Assembly: GCA_032073245.1 (NCBI GenBank)
Contig: DAMANX010000004.1
Span: forward strand, 124,001 to 188,000
Source of the DNA: QVMG01 sp032073245
GTDB lineage: Bacteria > Bacteroidota > Bacteroidia > Bacteroidales > Tannerellaceae
Length of the DNA stretch: 64,000 nucleotides
Direction: 5' to 3'
In this document: piece after piece, positions 62,285-64,000 of the stretch
How positions within the stretch are numbered: the stretch's first letter is position 1
Layout of the letters: each line of letters starts with the position of its first letter
Program-made: the position numbers and the translations under genes
Notes under the pieces: model-generated
What the model saw: the letters and a program-made list of their open reading frames with translations, nothing else
The model's database searches: none
Told to the model about the DNA's origin: nothing

Positions 62285-63071
62285 AATGATCGGGGGTTAG
62301 AGTAAATAAGAGATAATTACGTTTTGCAATATTACTACATCCGTAATATATCATTCCATCATCAAATATATCTTCAACTAATATCGCATGAACATGGGCA
62401 TGTAAACAGAATTGTAAAGATGGAAATCGCAATATATATTCATGAAAAACATCCTTAACATTATTATTAAACTGTTCATTCCCCGGAGGCGCATGCATCA
62501 CAACAACTGTTCGGCTATAAGGCCTTGAGATATCATCAATTTCATTTTTGATAAATGTAAAATCCGGTACTGGATACGAATAATCATATTCTATTGCATT
62601 CGTATTAAGACAAACAAATTTTATGTCGCCAGCGATAAAAGAAAAGTTCTCGTCACCATACATTTCTCTATAGACATCATCGCCATTCCCAATAATATCA
62701 TGATTACCAATAAGAGCCACATAAGGGACATTTAGTTTTGACATTATTTCGTGATTCCATTGAAATTCCTTTTTCAATCCGAAATCTGCCATATCTCCAC
62801 CATGAATGACATAATCTATATCATTCCGCTTATTAACGTGCTTCACAAATTTCTCTGTTTCATCGAAGTGCCCTTGGGTATCTCCCATCATAACAAAACG
62901 TATGGTGTCTTTATTTTGACAAGCAGCTTCAATACGAAGTATATTTTTTGAATTAACATCACGCTCCGCATTTATTAACCGTCCATCATAAGGGTGATAG
63001 TCAAACAGTTCGCACCCGGAGAATAGAAAAAGAAAAGAAAATAGTAGTAATTGTCCTTTGTTTAAAACCAT
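62259..63071 (-). CDS. Calcineurin-like metallophosphoesterase lipoprotein
   Basis: The signal ends FLFSGCELF (lipobox, Cys19), so it is attached to the outer or inner membrane. Metal motifs: VMMGDTQGH (Asp), VIHGGDMADFG, LIGNHDI, VVMHAPPG and CLHAHVHAI, all five blocks of the superfamily. The first block has DTQ instead of the usual DxH. It is likely a phosphatase or nuclease on the cell surface. It is coupled to the barrel protein. Confidence 0.88.
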   Translation of the reverse strand: MVLNKGQLLLFSFLFLFSGCELFDYHPYDGRLINAERDVNSKNILRIEAACQNKDTIRFVMMGDTQGHFDETEKFVKHVNKRNDIDYVIHGGDMADFGLKKEFQWNHEIMSKLNVPYVALIGNHDIIGNGDDVYREMYGDENFSFIAGDIKFVCLNTNAIEYDYSYPVPDFTFIKNEIDDISRPYSRTVVVMHAPPGNEQFNNNVKDVFHEYILRFPSLQFCLHAHVHAILVEDIFDDGMIYYGCSNIAKRNYLLFTLTPDHYEYEVVYF

Positions 63072-63287
63072 AATTATCTTTTTTGCCTCTACAAAAATAA
63101 GGCATTTTCAGATTATATAACATGTCTGAATTGGATATATAATGGTCTAAATGCAATTATTGAGGCAAAACTTTACATCAATGGGGTGTATCAAAAGTTA
63201 GTAAAAAAAGAATAAATGATTACTTTTATAGAGTCAATCAAAAACTATCAGGATTAATCAGTTGATAATTAATAATCGTAGATAAAC

Positions 63288-64000
63288 ATGAAAAGCCAGG
63301 AGTTACGTAACCTTGCACCTGAACTGGATTCACTTCGGTTGGGTAGCGGATGGAGTATTGAAGATTTAAGTAAACCACAAATTATAGTTGAGAGTAGTTA
63401 TGGGCATAGTCATCCGGGCAGTGCACATCTCAACCAACTGGTAGAAGAAGCTGACCTTGGCATAAGCAATCGGCAAGCAAAACCAGCCAATTATTATGTA
63501 ACCGATATCTGCGATGGCGAAGCACAGGGACATGATGGAATGAATTATTCCCTTGTTTCTCGTGAAATCATGGCTGCAATGATAGAAATACATGTTAAAG
63601 CAACACCTTTTGATGCCGGAGTATTTATCACCAGTTGTGACAAATCGGTTCCGGCTCATCTGATGGCTATAGCACGGCTAAATATGCCGGCCATTTTTGT
63701 TCCGGGTGGAATCATGAAAGCCGGCCCTAACCTACTGACCCTGGAACAAATCGGAAAATACAGTGCCCAATACACTCGAAAAGAGATTTCAGAAACTCAA
63801 TTTATGGAATATAAACGTGACGCATGCCCTGATTGTGGCGCTTGTTCATTTATGGGTACTGCTTCGACTATGCAGATAGTGGCAGAAGCACTAGGCATGG
63901 CTCTGCCAGGTTCAGCTCTTATCCCCACACACTCTCCTTATTTGAGAAAATATGCCCGTCAAGCTGGTGAGCAATCTGTAACTCTGGCTGAGAATGAAAT
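63288..64000 (+). CDS. IlvD/Edd-family dehydratase, C-terminus cut by window edge
   Basis: About 237 residues are visible. The blocks VTDICDGEAQGHDGMNYSLV, ITSCDKSVPAHLMA and CPDCGACSFMGTASTM belong to the Fe-S dehydratase family (IlvD, Edd, and sugar-acid dehydratases). The Cys in SCDKS and the Cys in CGACSF are cluster ligands. The second block differs from that of the classic IlvD (CPGAGACGGMYTANT) and looks closer to sugar-acid dehydratases (YjhG/YagF type), so the substrate is open. ATG 63288 is selected by the start of similarity. Confidence 0.85.
   Translation, partial: MKSQELRNLAPELDSLRLGSGWSIEDLSKPQIIVESSYGHSHPGSAHLNQLVEEADLGISNRQAKPANYYVTDICDGEAQGHDGMNYSLVSREIMAAMIEIHVKATPFDAGVFITSCDKSVPAHLMAIARLNMPAIFVPGGIMKAGPNLLTLEQIGKYSAQYTRKEISETQFMEYKRDACPDCGACSFMGTASTMQIVAEALGMALPGSALIPTHSPYLRKYARQAGEQSVTLAENE

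Overview
The window looks like a chromosome segment of a Bacteroidales gut bacterium, probably Parabacteroides or a close relative; genus is inferred from gene content only. Signs are low to medium GC, a SusC/SusD pair with an ECF sigma factor and FecR-type anti-sigma factor, promoters of the Bacteroidetes form TAnnTTTG instead of sigma-70 boxes, weak Shine-Dalgarno sequences, and many Bacteroidetes-specific families (DUF4199, PCMD, STN-SusC, inositol-lipid genes).

Layout. 1-1443: the N-terminal part of an outer-membrane barrel protein and an RRM RNA-binding protein. 1793-6401: a five-gene plus-strand operon for inositol lipids (inositol-phosphate synthase, nucleotidyltransferase, ATP-grasp enzyme, CDP-alcohol phosphatidyltransferase, HAD phosphatase). 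6460-14601: housekeeping genes (OmpA lipoprotein, ClpB, WbuC-like cupin, DapA, NAD-dependent DNA ligase). 14703-22473: a minus-strand sulfate activation and transfer cluster (CysQ, SLC13-type permease, CysC, CysD, CysN, sulfotransferase, PCMD protein) with the gene set reported for cholesterol sulfation in Bacteroides thetaiotaomicron. 22801-28704: DUF4139 protein, GlyA, GH20 hexosaminidase. 28873-37365: two response-regulator proteins, then ECF sigma / FecR / SusC / SusD. 37767-47428: NhaA, IMPACT protein, GH2 enzyme, NAD kinase, CBS protein, PdxJ, ExbB-ExbD-TonB, DJ-1. 48101-56979: the most interesting region, with a tyrosine recombinase, an AraC-type regulator lying between two perfect 18-bp inverted repeats, and a giant secreted repeat protein broken by one in-frame amber codon. 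57087-64000: MenA, small membrane proteins, SRP RNA and tRNA-Thr, DUF4199 protein, GT2, MntP, a barrel protein, a phosphoesterase, and the start of an IlvD/Edd dehydratase.

How parts work together. The recombinase, inverted repeats, outward-facing promoter box and surface-protein gene fit a phase-variation switch (inverton) about 1.2 kb long that would flip a regulator gene together with a promoter. In the orientation seen here the best promoter faces away from the surface-protein gene, so the state is likely OFF; this is inference. The sulfate cluster makes PAPS, transfers sulfate and removes the PAP by-product. The SusCD locus carries its own ECF/FecR signalling.

The intergenic regions also hold several families of imperfect inverted repeats built of short tandem units. 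In at least two places these run into the 5' ends of genes (cysC and the PCMD gene).
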